Part shown: positions 1 through 6,503 of the stretch, in pieces | Numbering within the stretch: the first letter of the stretch is position 1 | Layout: each line of letters starts with the position of its first letter | NCBI GenBank assembly: GCA_013824055.1 | Contig: PNNE01000228.1 | Span: 1 to 11,515, forward strand | Direction of reading: 5' to 3' | DNA length: 11,515 nucleotides | Source of the DNA: Rhodobacter sp. | GTDB lineage: Bacteria > Pseudomonadota > Alphaproteobacteria > Rhodobacterales > Rhodobacteraceae | The notes under the pieces: model-generated | What the model was told of the DNA's origin: nothing | Database searches by the model: none | The model's input: only the letters and a program-made list of their open reading frames with translations | Made by a program: the position numbers and the translations under genes

Positions 1-226
1 GTCGGCGATTTGCCTGGTAAAGCGCGGAGAGCAATTTTCCCAGCTTACGGCGACGCAACGCAATCTTGCGGCTCACACCATTCCAGACATACGCATCCTG
101 TCCGGTCTGCCGCAGCCGGTGGGCCAGTGTGTGAAGTACGATGGAGCCGCCGCTGTTCTCGTCGAAGTCACCGGCCCAGATTACGATGGGCAAACCAACT
201 TTGCCGGCACTTTCAATTGGACTCAT
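1..226 (-). CDS. Probable GT-B (family 4-like) glycosyltransferase, N-terminal fragment
   Basis: The minus strand reads open from an ATG at 226 to the left edge, giving 75 codons that begin MSPIESAGKVGLPIVIWAGD. After a short lead comes a hydrophobic beta strand (LPIVIWAG), then DFDENSGGSIVLHTLAHRL with a Gly-Gly pair heading an amphipathic helix, then GQDAYVW as a second strand. This is the usual N-terminal pattern of GT-B glycosyltransferases (group 1/GT4), which transfer sugars from nucleotide-sugar donors in envelope or exopolysaccharide synthesis. The donor-binding C-terminal half lies outside, so substrate and exact family cannot be told. The start is set by an ATGA overlap with the dctD stop and a GGGGA six bases upstream, suggesting translational coupling. 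Third-position GC is about 64% (48 of 75 codons by hand count), against 19 of the last 23 codons of dctD, so it may be of different origin. A plus-strand frame is also open here (2-232), but its peptide matches no pattern I know. Confidence 0.65.
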   Translation of the reverse strand, partial: MSPIESAGKVGLPIVIWAGDFDENSGGSIVLHTLAHRLRQTGQDAYVWNGVSRKIALRRRKLGKLLSALYQANRR

Positions 227-1551
227 ACATAATCCCCGCGGCTGAGGCCATACTTGGCCATCTTCTCGTTCAGGGTCCGGCGCGGCAGGCACAGCTCTTC
301 CATGACCGCCACGATCGACCCCTTGTGCCGCCGCATCGTGTTGTCGATCAGCATCCGCTCGAAGGCCTCGACATAGTCCTTCAGGGGCTTGCCTTCCGTG
401 GTCAGCGCCGGCCCCGAGGCCTCGTTCTCGGCCATCAGCAGCGACGCAATCGACCCCGACCCGCGCCGGTTCTGCAAGACCGCGCGTTCGGCGATGTTGA
501 CCAGTTGCCGCACGTTCCCCGGCCAGGGCGCCTGCAGCAGCTGCGCCGCTTCCTGGGCCGTCACCTGCGGCGCGTCGCAGCCGTATTCCTCGGCGAACTG
601 CTCGCTGAGGCGGGTAAAGAGCTGCAGGATATCCTCGCCCCGCGTCCGCAAGGGCGGCAGCAGGATCGTCATCGCCCCCAGCCGGTAGAACAGATCGGGC
701 CGCAAGGTCTGCTCCAGGGTCGTGTCCGGGGCGTGGCTGTTGCAGATCGCGATGATCCGGGTTTCCGGCGGCATGCCCTGGTCGTTGATGAAGGTCAGCA
801 GCCGCGCCTGCATCGCGCTCGGCATCGCCTCGATGTCCTCAAGACACAGGGTCCCGCCGCGCGCGTCTTCGACCAGCGGCAGCGCGCCATCCTCGGCCGG
901 GCCGAAGAGCCGGGCGGCCAGCTTGTCCTCGGACCAGGCCGCGCAAGAGATCGCCACGAACTTCTTCGACGCCCGCGGCCCGACCGCGTGCAGCGCATGT
1001 GCGACCAGCGTCTTGCCGGTCCCCGTCTCGCCGTCGATCAGCACGTGGCTGTCGGCCTGGCCGAGGTCCAGGATATCCTCGCGCAGCCGCTCCATCGCCG
1101 GGCTGGTGCCGATCAGCTTCTTGATGATGGTCGATCCGTCCGACAGCTCCTTGCGCAGCGCCCGATTGTCCAGCGTCATCCGCCGCGCCTGGGTCGCGCG
1201 CTTGGCAAGTTCGGTCATCCGGTCCGGGTTGAACGGCTTTTCCAGAAAGTCGAAGGCCCCGACGCGCATCGCCTCGACCGCCATCGGCACATCGCCGTGA
1301 CCGGTGATCATGATCACGGGCAAGCCGCTGTCCTGCCCCATCAGCCGCTTCAGGAAGGCCATCCCGTCCATCCCCGGCATCTTGATGTCGCTGACCACGA
1401 CGCCCTGGAAATCCGGGCCGATGACCTTCAGCGCCTCTTCGGCACTGGCATAGGTCTCGGTATCGAACCCCGACAGCGCCAGCCACTGGCTGATCGACTG
1501 CCGCATGTCCGCTTCGTCATCGACGATCGCGACTTTCATTGCCCGGGCCAT
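223..1551 (-). CDS. dctD: C4-dicarboxylate response regulator DctD, NtrC-like, lacking GAFTGA
   Basis: This 442-residue response regulator is the partner of the DctB kinase encoded just upstream; by family, the pair controls uptake of succinate, malate and fumarate. The receiver domain (about 5-120) has the acid pocket D11/D12, phosphoacceptor D55, T83 and K105. The AAA+ domain (about 145-370) has Walker A GETGTGKT (174-181), a sensor I Asn (N271), the arginine-finger segment LRPDLFYRL (283-291) and WPGNVRQL (343-350). A Fis-type helix-turn-helix occupies about 398-435. Two parts are odd: the stretch between FG (216-217) and GGTL (232-235) is about seven residues shorter than in typical NtrC-family proteins and has no GAFTGA, and Walker B reads LCLED instead of hhhDE. 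I chose ATG 1551 because AGAGG lies five bases upstream and the residues match the usual receiver start; an upstream in-frame codon at 1590 would overlap dctB. The gap to dctB is 10 bp. Confidence 0.88.
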   Translation of the reverse strand: MARAMKVAIVDDEADMRQSISQWLALSGFDTETYASAEEALKVIGPDFQGVVVSDIKMPGMDGMAFLKRLMGQDSGLPVIMITGHGDVPMAVEAMRVGAFDFLEKPFNPDRMTELAKRATQARRMTLDNRALRKELSDGSTIIKKLIGTSPAMERLREDILDLGQADSHVLIDGETGTGKTLVAHALHAVGPRASKKFVAISCAAWSEDKLAARLFGPAEDGALPLVEDARGGTLCLEDIEAMPSAMQARLLTFINDQGMPPETRIIAICNSHAPDTTLEQTLRPDLFYRLGAMTILLPPLRTRGEDILQLFTRLSEQFAEEYGCDAPQVTAQEAAQLLQAPWPGNVRQLVNIAERAVLQNRRGSGSIASLLMAENEASGPALTTEGKPLKDYVEAFERMLIDNTMRRHKGSIVAVMEELCLPRRTLNEKMAKYGLSRGDYV

Positions 1552-1561
1552 GTGGACCTCT

Positions 1562-3322
1562 TCATTCTGCTGCTTCCTGTTTGTGGCCAAGGATCGGCAA
1601 CTGCATCTCGAAAACCGCGCCGCCCCCTTCGCCGTTCCGTGCGGTCAGACGACCGCCCAGATCGGTGACGATGCCCGACGAGATCGCAAGGCCAAGCCCG
1701 ACGCCCTCTCCGGGTTTCTTCGTGGTGTAGAAGGGTTCGAACAGGTTTTCGAGATCGGTGATCCCGTGGCCATTGTCGCGCACCGAAAGGGTCGCGGTTT
1801 CGCCCGCCGACAGAAGAATGTCGATCTGCGGGTCCTTGGTGTCCTTTGTGGCGTCCAGCGCATTGCGCAGCAGGTTGATGATCACCTGCTCCAGCCGCAG
1901 CCGGTCGGCCATGACCATCACGGCTTGCCGCGGCATGCCCCGGCTGATCTTCACGACGCGGGCCTTGAGCTGCGGCTCCATCATCGCCAGGGCCGAAGAG
2001 ACGCAGGCGCGAAGATCAACCTCTTCAAAGGCTTCGCCACCTTTCCTCGCGTAGGACTTCAACTGGCGCGTGATCGCGCCCATCCGCTCGATCAGGTCGT
2101 CGACGCGCTGGAAGGACGACAGCGCCTCATCCAGGCGCTTCCTTTGCAAGAGCAGCCGCGCACCGGCCAGATAGGTCTTCATCGCGGCGAGGGGCTGGTT
2201 CAGCTCGTGGCTCACCGCCGCCGACATCTCGCCCAGAGCCGCCAGCTTCGACGATTGCGCCAGCGTGAGTTCCGCGACCTCCAGGTCCTTCTTCACCTTC
2301 TCGCGTTCCGCAATCGCCCGTTGCAGCCGCGCGTTCAACAGCCGCAGTTCCGCCGATTCCCGCTGGAACGAGACCGACCGCGACCAGGCCCGGCGCGAGA
2401 GCAGATAGAAGGTGAAGGCCATCAGGATGGCAAAGCCCATGATCTCCAGCGCGAGGATCCCGTTCACCTGCTCACGGACCGACCCGTAGGCGGTGAAGGT
2501 CGCGATCTTCCAGCCGCGGAAGGGAATGCGGGCCTCGGTGCTCATCACCGCCTCGCCCCGGACATAGGCATCCGGCGGCTCTTGCGCCCATTCGGCTGTG
2601 GCCTGCAGCGCCCGCGCGATTGCCGAGGGCGGATCGCGCAGCGCAAGCGCCTCTTCCCTTGGCAGTCCACGCCACCGTGGCTCGGTCGACAGGATGACGA
2701 TGCCCTCGCTGTCGGTGACCATGATGGCATCCTGCAACCCGGCCCAGGCGCGTTCGTATTTCATCAGGTCGACCGAGACGATGATGACCCCCATCAGCTT
2801 CGACTCGGCCAGCACCGCGCGGGAATAGACGAAGTCGAAGCCGCCCGCGTCCCGCCTGACCGGCGTGAAGACCGTCTCTTTCGCGCGCTGTGCGTCCACG
2901 AAATAGGTCTCGTTCCGGTGGCTTGTTCCCAGCACATTGCGGTTCGTGGCGGCGACAACGCGGCCATCGGCGTCGACCAGCCGGATCGAGGCCACGCCAA
3001 GCTGGCCTTGCAGCGAGATCAGCTTTGCCGAGGTGCTGGAAAAATTGCCGTCCTTCAGCGCCGTGATCAGGTCGGGGTCGCCAGCCAGAAGCAGCGGCAC
3101 CACCGAGGTCCGCTGCAGCTCTGCCATCAGGTTCCCGGTGTAAAGCGCCAGCCGCACTTCGGCCCGGCTGCGGGTATCGGCGGTGTAGCGGTCGGTCAGC
3201 AGGCGGTTCGACACCAGCACCACGACGACCGCAAGGATCACCAGCAGGACCACAGCCAGCTTCGCGCGCCAGGGCAGGCCTGGTGTCGTGGTCGGATCAT
3301 CGCTGAGGTCGCTGGCGCTCAT
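1562..3322 (-). CDS. dctB: C4-dicarboxylate sensor histidine kinase DctB
   Basis: This 586-residue inner-membrane kinase senses C4-dicarboxylates in the periplasm and phosphorylates DctD. Transmembrane helix 1 is at about 21-38 (LAVVLLVILAVVVVLV) and helix 2 at about 289-308. They bracket a roughly 250-residue periplasmic double-PAS/Cache-like sensor containing typical DctB stretches such as DSEGIVILSTEPRW (204-217). A coiled coil (about 315-355) takes the place of a HAMP domain. The H-box is SHELNQPLAA with H372, the N-box is INLLRNALDA with N487, and the ATPase lid has DNGHG (516-520) and GEGVGLGLA (538-546). The ATG at 3322 gives the usual family length and a short cytoplasmic tail before helix 1, but has no clear Shine-Dalgarno sequence; a frame reaching 3403 would overlap purQ. 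It lies 46 bp after purQ and 10 bp before dctD. No dicarboxylate transporter gene is in view. Confidence 0.88.
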   Translation of the reverse strand: MSASDLSDDPTTTPGLPWRAKLAVVLLVILAVVVVLVSNRLLTDRYTADTRSRAEVRLALYTGNLMAELQRTSVVPLLLAGDPDLITALKDGNFSSTSAKLISLQGQLGVASIRLVDADGRVVAATNRNVLGTSHRNETYFVDAQRAKETVFTPVRRDAGGFDFVYSRAVLAESKLMGVIIVSVDLMKYERAWAGLQDAIMVTDSEGIVILSTEPRWRGLPREEALALRDPPSAIARALQATAEWAQEPPDAYVRGEAVMSTEARIPFRGWKIATFTAYGSVREQVNGILALEIMGFAILMAFTFYLLSRRAWSRSVSFQRESAELRLLNARLQRAIAEREKVKKDLEVAELTLAQSSKLAALGEMSAAVSHELNQPLAAMKTYLAGARLLLQRKRLDEALSSFQRVDDLIERMGAITRQLKSYARKGGEAFEEVDLRACVSSALAMMEPQLKARVVKISRGMPRQAVMVMADRLRLEQVIINLLRNALDATKDTKDPQIDILLSAGETATLSVRDNGHGITDLENLFEPFYTTKKPGEGVGLGLAISSGIVTDLGGRLTARNGEGGGAVFEMQLPILGHKQEAAE

Positions 3323-3368
3323 GGCCGCAGAGTAGGGCCGCGCCGGGGTGGTCTCAAGCCGAAGGGCT

Positions 3369-4037
3369 TCAGGCCAGCGCCATCCCGCGCATGAGCGAGG
3401 CAAAGAGACCCTTGCCGTCCGCCGACCCCAGCGCCGCCTCGGTCGCGCGTTCGGGATGCGGCATCATCCCCAGAACACGGCGGTTTTCCGACAGCACACC
3501 CGCGATGTCGGCCATGCTGCCGTTGGGGTTCTGGCCATAGGTAAAGGCGATCCGGTCCTCGGCCCTGAGCCGCGCCAGGCCTGGTTCGTCGATGGTATAG
3601 TTGCCGTCATGGTGGGCGATCGGAATACGGATCTCTTGCCCGGGCCGGTAGGCGCTGGTGAAGTCGGATTGCGTCGTGGCGACCTTCAGGCTCACGGTGC
3701 GGCAGACGAACCTGAGCGTGGCGTTGCGCATCAGGACACCCGGCAGCAGGCCCATTTCGGTGATGACCTGAAACCCGTTGCAGATGCCCAGGACGTAGCC
3801 GCCCTTCTGCGCATGCGCCCGGATCGCGGCGCTGATCGGCGATTGCGCCGCAATGGCACCGCAACGCAGGTAGTCGCCAAAGCTGAACCCGCCGGGGATG
3901 CCGACGACATCCACGCCCGGGGGCAGTGCGGTGTCCTTGTGCCAGACCCGTTCGACCTGGAACCCCGCCGCTTCGAAGGCGACGGCAAGGTCGCGGTCGC
4001 AGTTCGAACCTGGAAAGGTGACGACGGCGGCTTTCAT
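3369..4037 (-). CDS. purQ: Phosphoribosylformylglycinamidine synthase, glutaminase subunit PurQ
   Basis: PurQ is the class I glutamine amidotransferase subunit of FGAM synthase. It releases ammonia from glutamine for PurL, with PurS as third partner, in step four of de novo purine synthesis in the cytoplasm. At 222 residues it is full length for the small-subunit family. It begins with the signature MKAAVVTFPGSNCDRD. The catalytic triad is visible as C86 in GICNGFQ and H194/E196 in MPHPER, and IPGGFSFGDYLR (47-58) is a family motif. ATG 4037 is preceded by GAAGAGGAG with eight bases of spacing, clearly better than the in-frame codon at 4109. purS, purC and purL, which often flank purQ in related bacteria, are absent; upstream is a divergent pseudogene and downstream are dctB and dctD on the same strand. 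Confidence 0.96.
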   Translation of the reverse strand: MKAAVVTFPGSNCDRDLAVAFEAAGFQVERVWHKDTALPPGVDVVGIPGGFSFGDYLRCGAIAAQSPISAAIRAHAQKGGYVLGICNGFQVITEMGLLPGVLMRNATLRFVCRTVSLKVATTQSDFTSAYRPGQEIRIPIAHHDGNYTIDEPGLARLRAEDRIAFTYGQNPNGSMADIAGVLSENRRVLGMMPHPERATEAALGSADGKGLFASLMRGMALA

Positions 4038-4134
4038 CGGGGCGACTCCTCTTCGGGGACTGCGCGCGTGATAGCGGACTGCGGGGGAAAGGGCCAGTGC
4101 TTGCACCACGCCTTGCAGACGTTACGCTGGCGGG
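4038..4134 (-). promoter_or_regulatory. purQ leader and likely promoter region
   Basis: These 97 bp separate purQ from the divergent oxidase remnant, so purQ transcription must start here or inside the remnant. The strong ribosome-binding site is at 4046-4054 (minus strand GAAGAGGAG). A weak -10-like GCTATCAC lies around 4068-4075 and resembles the alphaproteobacterial housekeeping pattern GCTANAWC, but no convincing -35 stands 17 bases upstream of it. I see no purine riboswitch fold or obvious PurR-type palindrome. Confidence 0.3.
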
Positions 4135-4529
4135 ATGCTGACCGATTCCGCCCTTGCGGCGCTTCGCGCAATCCTCAGAGCCCGGGTCTCGGTCGCCGCC
4201 GCCACCCTGTCCGAACATGCGCAGGGCGAAAGCCTGGTCGCGGGCGGGCGGCCCGACGCCGTGGTCTTCCCCCGCGCGACCGCCGAAGTCGCGGCGCTGG
4301 CCGCCTGGTCAACGGCCCATGCCGTTCCCCTTGTCGGTTGGGGCGAGGGCGTGGCCTTCCAGCGAGGTGCCTGCGCCCCGAGGACCGTCTGGTTCGGGTG
4401 GAGCTTGGCAAGCTCGGCCTGATGGCGGCCGAGCATGGCGCAGGCTGGCAGGTCATGGGCGCGCTCAAGGCTGCACTTGACCCGCTTGGCCTGATGAATC
4501 CCGACAAGGTCGTCCCTGGTCAGCCCTGA
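4135..4529 (+). pseudogene. FAD-binding oxidase (GlcD/D-lactate dehydrogenase type) remnant, internal deletion plus frameshift
   Basis: Two pieces of one family lie in different frames. From ATG 4135, codons in frame 1 read MLTDSALAALRAILRARVSV, then SEHAQGESLVAGGRPDAVVFPRA and TAEVAALAAWSTAHAVPLVGWG. This is the start of an FAD-binding PCMH domain, where the family normally has PDAVVFP..T.EVA....C..HGVPVIP.G. That frame drifts after about 4385 and stops at 4420-4422. From about 4390 to the stop at 4527-4529, frame 3 encodes MAAEHGAGWQVMGALKAALD followed by PLGLMNPDKVVPG, the characteristic C-terminal end of the same family. The central part, including most of the FAD domain and the substrate cap, is missing: roughly 130 codons remain of the usual 450-500. 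Intact members oxidise glycolate or D-lactate type 2-hydroxyacids. It is the only plus-strand gene and lies divergent to purQ. Part of the first piece could still be translated, but a working flavoprotein is impossible. Confidence 0.78.
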
Positions 4530-4691
4530 TCACAGATCAAAGCTGGACCGGCGGAACAGGCCGTTCTCGACTTCGCGCTGGCGGCGTTCCAGGTCGATCC
4601 GCGACAGCGAGGCGTTCAGATAGGCGCGCTCAAGATCGGCGATCCGGGGGAAGGCGCTGCCGTTGATCAAGGATTTGAACAGGTTGAGCAT
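4530..4691 (-). CDS. Small basic-acidic protein, possibly DUF3563-like
   Basis: A 53-residue reading frame starting MLNLFKSLINGSAF and containing RIDLERRQREVE (31-42). The ATG at 4691 is preceded by AAAGGA with seven bases of spacing, the best ribosome-binding site in this part of the window; this supports a real gene and this start rather than the in-frame codon at 4715. The N-terminal ten residues are hydrophobic and amphipathic, and the rest is charged and helical. The DLERRxRE pattern near the C terminus is reminiscent of the small DUF3563 family, whose function is unknown, and less so of DUF1127 proteins; the assignment is from memory and uncertain. Its stop codon directly abuts that of the convergent oxidase remnant. 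It has the same direction as recN but is 129 bp away, so it could be read from recN or its own promoter. Confidence 0.68.
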   Translation of the reverse strand: MLNLFKSLINGSAFPRIADLERAYLNASLSRIDLERRQREVENGLFRRSSFDL

Positions 4692-4765
4692 GATGATGTC
4701 CTTTCTTCTTTCCATGAAGATAGGACGCTGCGGCGCAGCATTGTAGGGTCAAGGATGATGTGCCG

Positions 4766-4784
4766 CCATGCGCCGGACGCATGG
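4766..4784. repeat. Inverted repeat (7-bp stem, 5-base loop) between recN and the small gene
   Basis: CCATGCG and CGCATGG are perfectly complementary around CCGGA. The structure lies 37 bases after the recN stop on the minus strand. No T-run follows on either strand, so it is not a standard intrinsic terminator; it might be an mRNA 3'-end stabiliser or chance. In the rest of the 129-bp gap (4692-4820) there is a TTGACC next to TACAAT on the minus strand (4740-4752), but these two overlap badly for one promoter. A second small dyad, GCTGC-GGC-GCAGC, lies at 4727-4739. Confidence 0.35.
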
Positions 4785-4820
4785 GTCGTCACACGTCTGC
4801 CAAAGCAGCGGGCAAAGAGG

Positions 4821-6464
4821 TCAGCCCTGCAGCAAGGCGCGCGCGGCCGCCCGGGCGGCTTCGGTCACGGTATCGCCCGCCAGCATCCGGGCGATCTCTT
4901 CGACCCGCTCATCGGCCCCAAGGCCAGTGACCGTGGACAGCGTCTGCCCCTTTGCCACCCGCTTTTCCACCCGCCAATGCCGCGCGCCGAAGGCCGCCAC
5001 CTGCGGCGAGTGCGTGACGACCAGCACCTGCGCGCCCTCGGCCAGGGCCTTCAGCCGGCGCCCCACCGCGTCCGCCGTCGCCCCGCCGACGCCCCGGTCG
5101 ATCTCGTCGAAGATCAGAGTCAGGCCCGGACTGTCGCCGGTCAGGCAGACCTTCAGCGCCAGGAGGAACCGCGACAGCTCGCCGCCCGAGGCGATCCGGT
5201 TCAGCGGCCCCGCGGGCGCTCCGGGGTTGGTCGCCACGGTGAAGGTCACCGCATCCACCCCCTCCGGCCCGGACTCGCCCGCCGTCACTTCCGTCGCAAA
5301 GACCGCGCGCTCCATCTTCAAGGGCGCGAGTTCGGCCGCCATCGCCGCATCCAGCCGCTTCGCCGCCAGGGCGCGCGCCTTCGTCACCCGCGCCGCTTCG
5401 GCCGCATAGGCCGCCTCGGCCTCGGCCACGGCCTTTCCCAGCCTTGCCAGCCCCGCAGACCCGCCGTCGATCGCCGCCAGCCGCGCCCGCAGCCCGTCCG
5501 CGAAGCCGCCCAGATCGTCGGCCAGCACCCCGTGCTTGCGCGCCAGCGCCCGGATCGCGAACAGCCGCTCCTCGACCCGCTCCAGCTCACTGGGATCGAA
5601 GTCCAGCGCCTCCAGCGCGCGTTCGACCCCGGCCTGCGCCTCGCCCAGCTCGATCAGCGCGCGGTTCAGCGCGTCCATCGGGCCGTCAAGCCGCCCCTCG
5701 GCCTTTTCCGCCGCGCCATCCAGCCAGCGCAGCGCATCGCGCATCCGACCCTCGGCACCCTCGTCCGACAGTGCGATCAGCGCCTTCGCCACATCCTCGC
5801 GGATGCGCCCTGCCCCCTGCATCAGCCGACGCCGCGCGTCCAGCGCCTCATCCTCGCCCGGCAAGGGGTTCAGCTTGTCCAGCTCGGCCACCGCATGGCG
5901 CAGAAACTCTTCCTCGGCCGCCGCCCGGGCCAGGGCCGCTTCCGCCTCGGCCAGACGCGCCCGCGCCTCGCGCTGTGCCGCCCAGGCCGCGCGCAAGCCG
6001 GCAAGGTCCAGCCCCGCAAAGGCATCCAGCAGCGCCCGATGACCCCGAGGGTTCAACAAGCCCCGGTCGTCATGCTGGCCATGCAACTCCACCAGAGTAT
6101 CCGACAGGTCCCGCAACACCTCGCCACTGACGCGACGGTCGTTGACGAAGGCCGTCTTGCGCCCGTCCGCGACATTGACCCGGCGCAGGATCAGCTCGTC
6201 CTCCGCCTCGATCCCCGCTTCCGTCAGGACCGACCGCGCGGCGTGACCGGGGGCCAGGTCGAAGACCGCCGTCACCTCGCCCTGCGCGGCCCCCTGGCGC
6301 ACCAGTTCCGCCCGCCCACGCCAGCCCAGCACGAAGCCAAGCGCATCCAGCAGGATCGACTTGCCCGCCCCCGTCTCGCCGGTCAGCACGTTGAGGCCCG
6401 GCTCAAGCTCCAGGCTCAGCCGGTCGATGATCAACACATCGCGGATATCGAGGCTACGCAGCAT
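4821..6464 (-). CDS. recN: DNA repair protein RecN
   Basis: RecN is an SMC-like ATPase of 547 residues that acts in the cytoplasm early in recombinational repair of double-strand breaks, bridging DNA ends for RecA. The head domain halves are at both ends. Walker A GETGAGKS is at 29-36, the ABC signature ASGGELS at 425-431, Walker B with the D-loop region FDEIDRGVGG at 452-461, and the His-switch segment THSPQVA at about 484-490. The middle (about 150-370) is Ala/Glu/Leu/Arg-rich coiled coil. The N-terminal MLRSLDIRDVLIID aligns with the usual RecN start, which favours ATG 6464 although no good Shine-Dalgarno precedes it. A GTG at 6494 would add ten residues and has a GGGA-like site overlapping the bamD stop, but it lies inside a stable hairpin (6480-6499). 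bamD ends 39 bp upstream, so the two are almost certainly co-transcribed. No SOS box is visible in the gap. Confidence 0.96.
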   Translation of the reverse strand: MLRSLDIRDVLIIDRLSLELEPGLNVLTGETGAGKSILLDALGFVLGWRGRAELVRQGAAQGEVTAVFDLAPGHAARSVLTEAGIEAEDELILRRVNVADGRKTAFVNDRRVSGEVLRDLSDTLVELHGQHDDRGLLNPRGHRALLDAFAGLDLAGLRAAWAAQREARARLAEAEAALARAAAEEEFLRHAVAELDKLNPLPGEDEALDARRRLMQGAGRIREDVAKALIALSDEGAEGRMRDALRWLDGAAEKAEGRLDGPMDALNRALIELGEAQAGVERALEALDFDPSELERVEERLFAIRALARKHGVLADDLGGFADGLRARLAAIDGGSAGLARLGKAVAEAEAAYAAEAARVTKARALAAKRLDAAMAAELAPLKMERAVFATEVTAGESGPEGVDAVTFTVATNPGAPAGPLNRIASGGELSRFLLALKVCLTGDSPGLTLIFDEIDRGVGGATADAVGRRLKALAEGAQVLVVTHSPQVAAFGARHWRVEKRVAKGQTLSTVTGLGADERVEEIARMLAGDTVTEAARAAARALLQG

Positions 6465-6479
6465 GGGGCGCACGCGCAG

Positions 6480-6499
6480 GGTGGGTGATGCCACCCACC
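6480..6499. other. Hairpin at the bamD/recN junction covering the alternative GTG start of recN
   Basis: GGTGGGTG and CACCCACC form a perfect 8-bp stem with a four-base ATGC loop, five bases after the bamD stop codon on the minus strand. No T-run follows in that direction, so it is not a classical terminator. The stem contains the GTG (6492-6494) that is the only upstream alternative start of recN, and it sits about 15 bases before the preferred ATG. It could mark an mRNA processing or stability point, or tune recN translation. Confidence 0.5.
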
Positions 6500-6503
6500 A
6501 TCC

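Noticed and set aside
2..232. Open plus-strand frame at the left edge
   Set aside because: Its peptide looks plausible at first sight, but the minus-strand frame over the same bases has a recognisable glycosyltransferase pattern, an ATG and coupling to dctD, so only one was called.
1304..1317. Perfect 14-bp palindrome GTGATCATGATCAC
   Set aside because: It lies inside the dctD receiver coding sequence and follows from the conserved residues VIMIT; no reason to see it as an operator.
3356..3369. Small stem-loop after purQ (AAGCC-GAAG-GGCTT)
   Set aside because: Only five base pairs and no T-run on the minus strand; too weak to call a terminator.
10..3394. Plus-strand frames of more than 550 codons opposite dctD and dctB (10-1668, 1505-3394)
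   Set aside because: They are antisense shadows produced by strong G/C third positions. Their peptides are Arg/Pro/His-rich low-complexity strings with no domain pattern, while the minus strand encodes clear DctB and DctD.
4740..4752. TTGACC and TACAAT upstream of the small gene
   Set aside because: They are adjacent rather than 16-18 bp apart, so they cannot be the -35 and -10 of one promoter, and neither has a good partner.
4755..6488. 577-codon plus-strand frame opposite recN
   Set aside because: Shadow of recN: Arg/Pro/Gln-rich with no recognisable motif, and recN is certain on the other strand.
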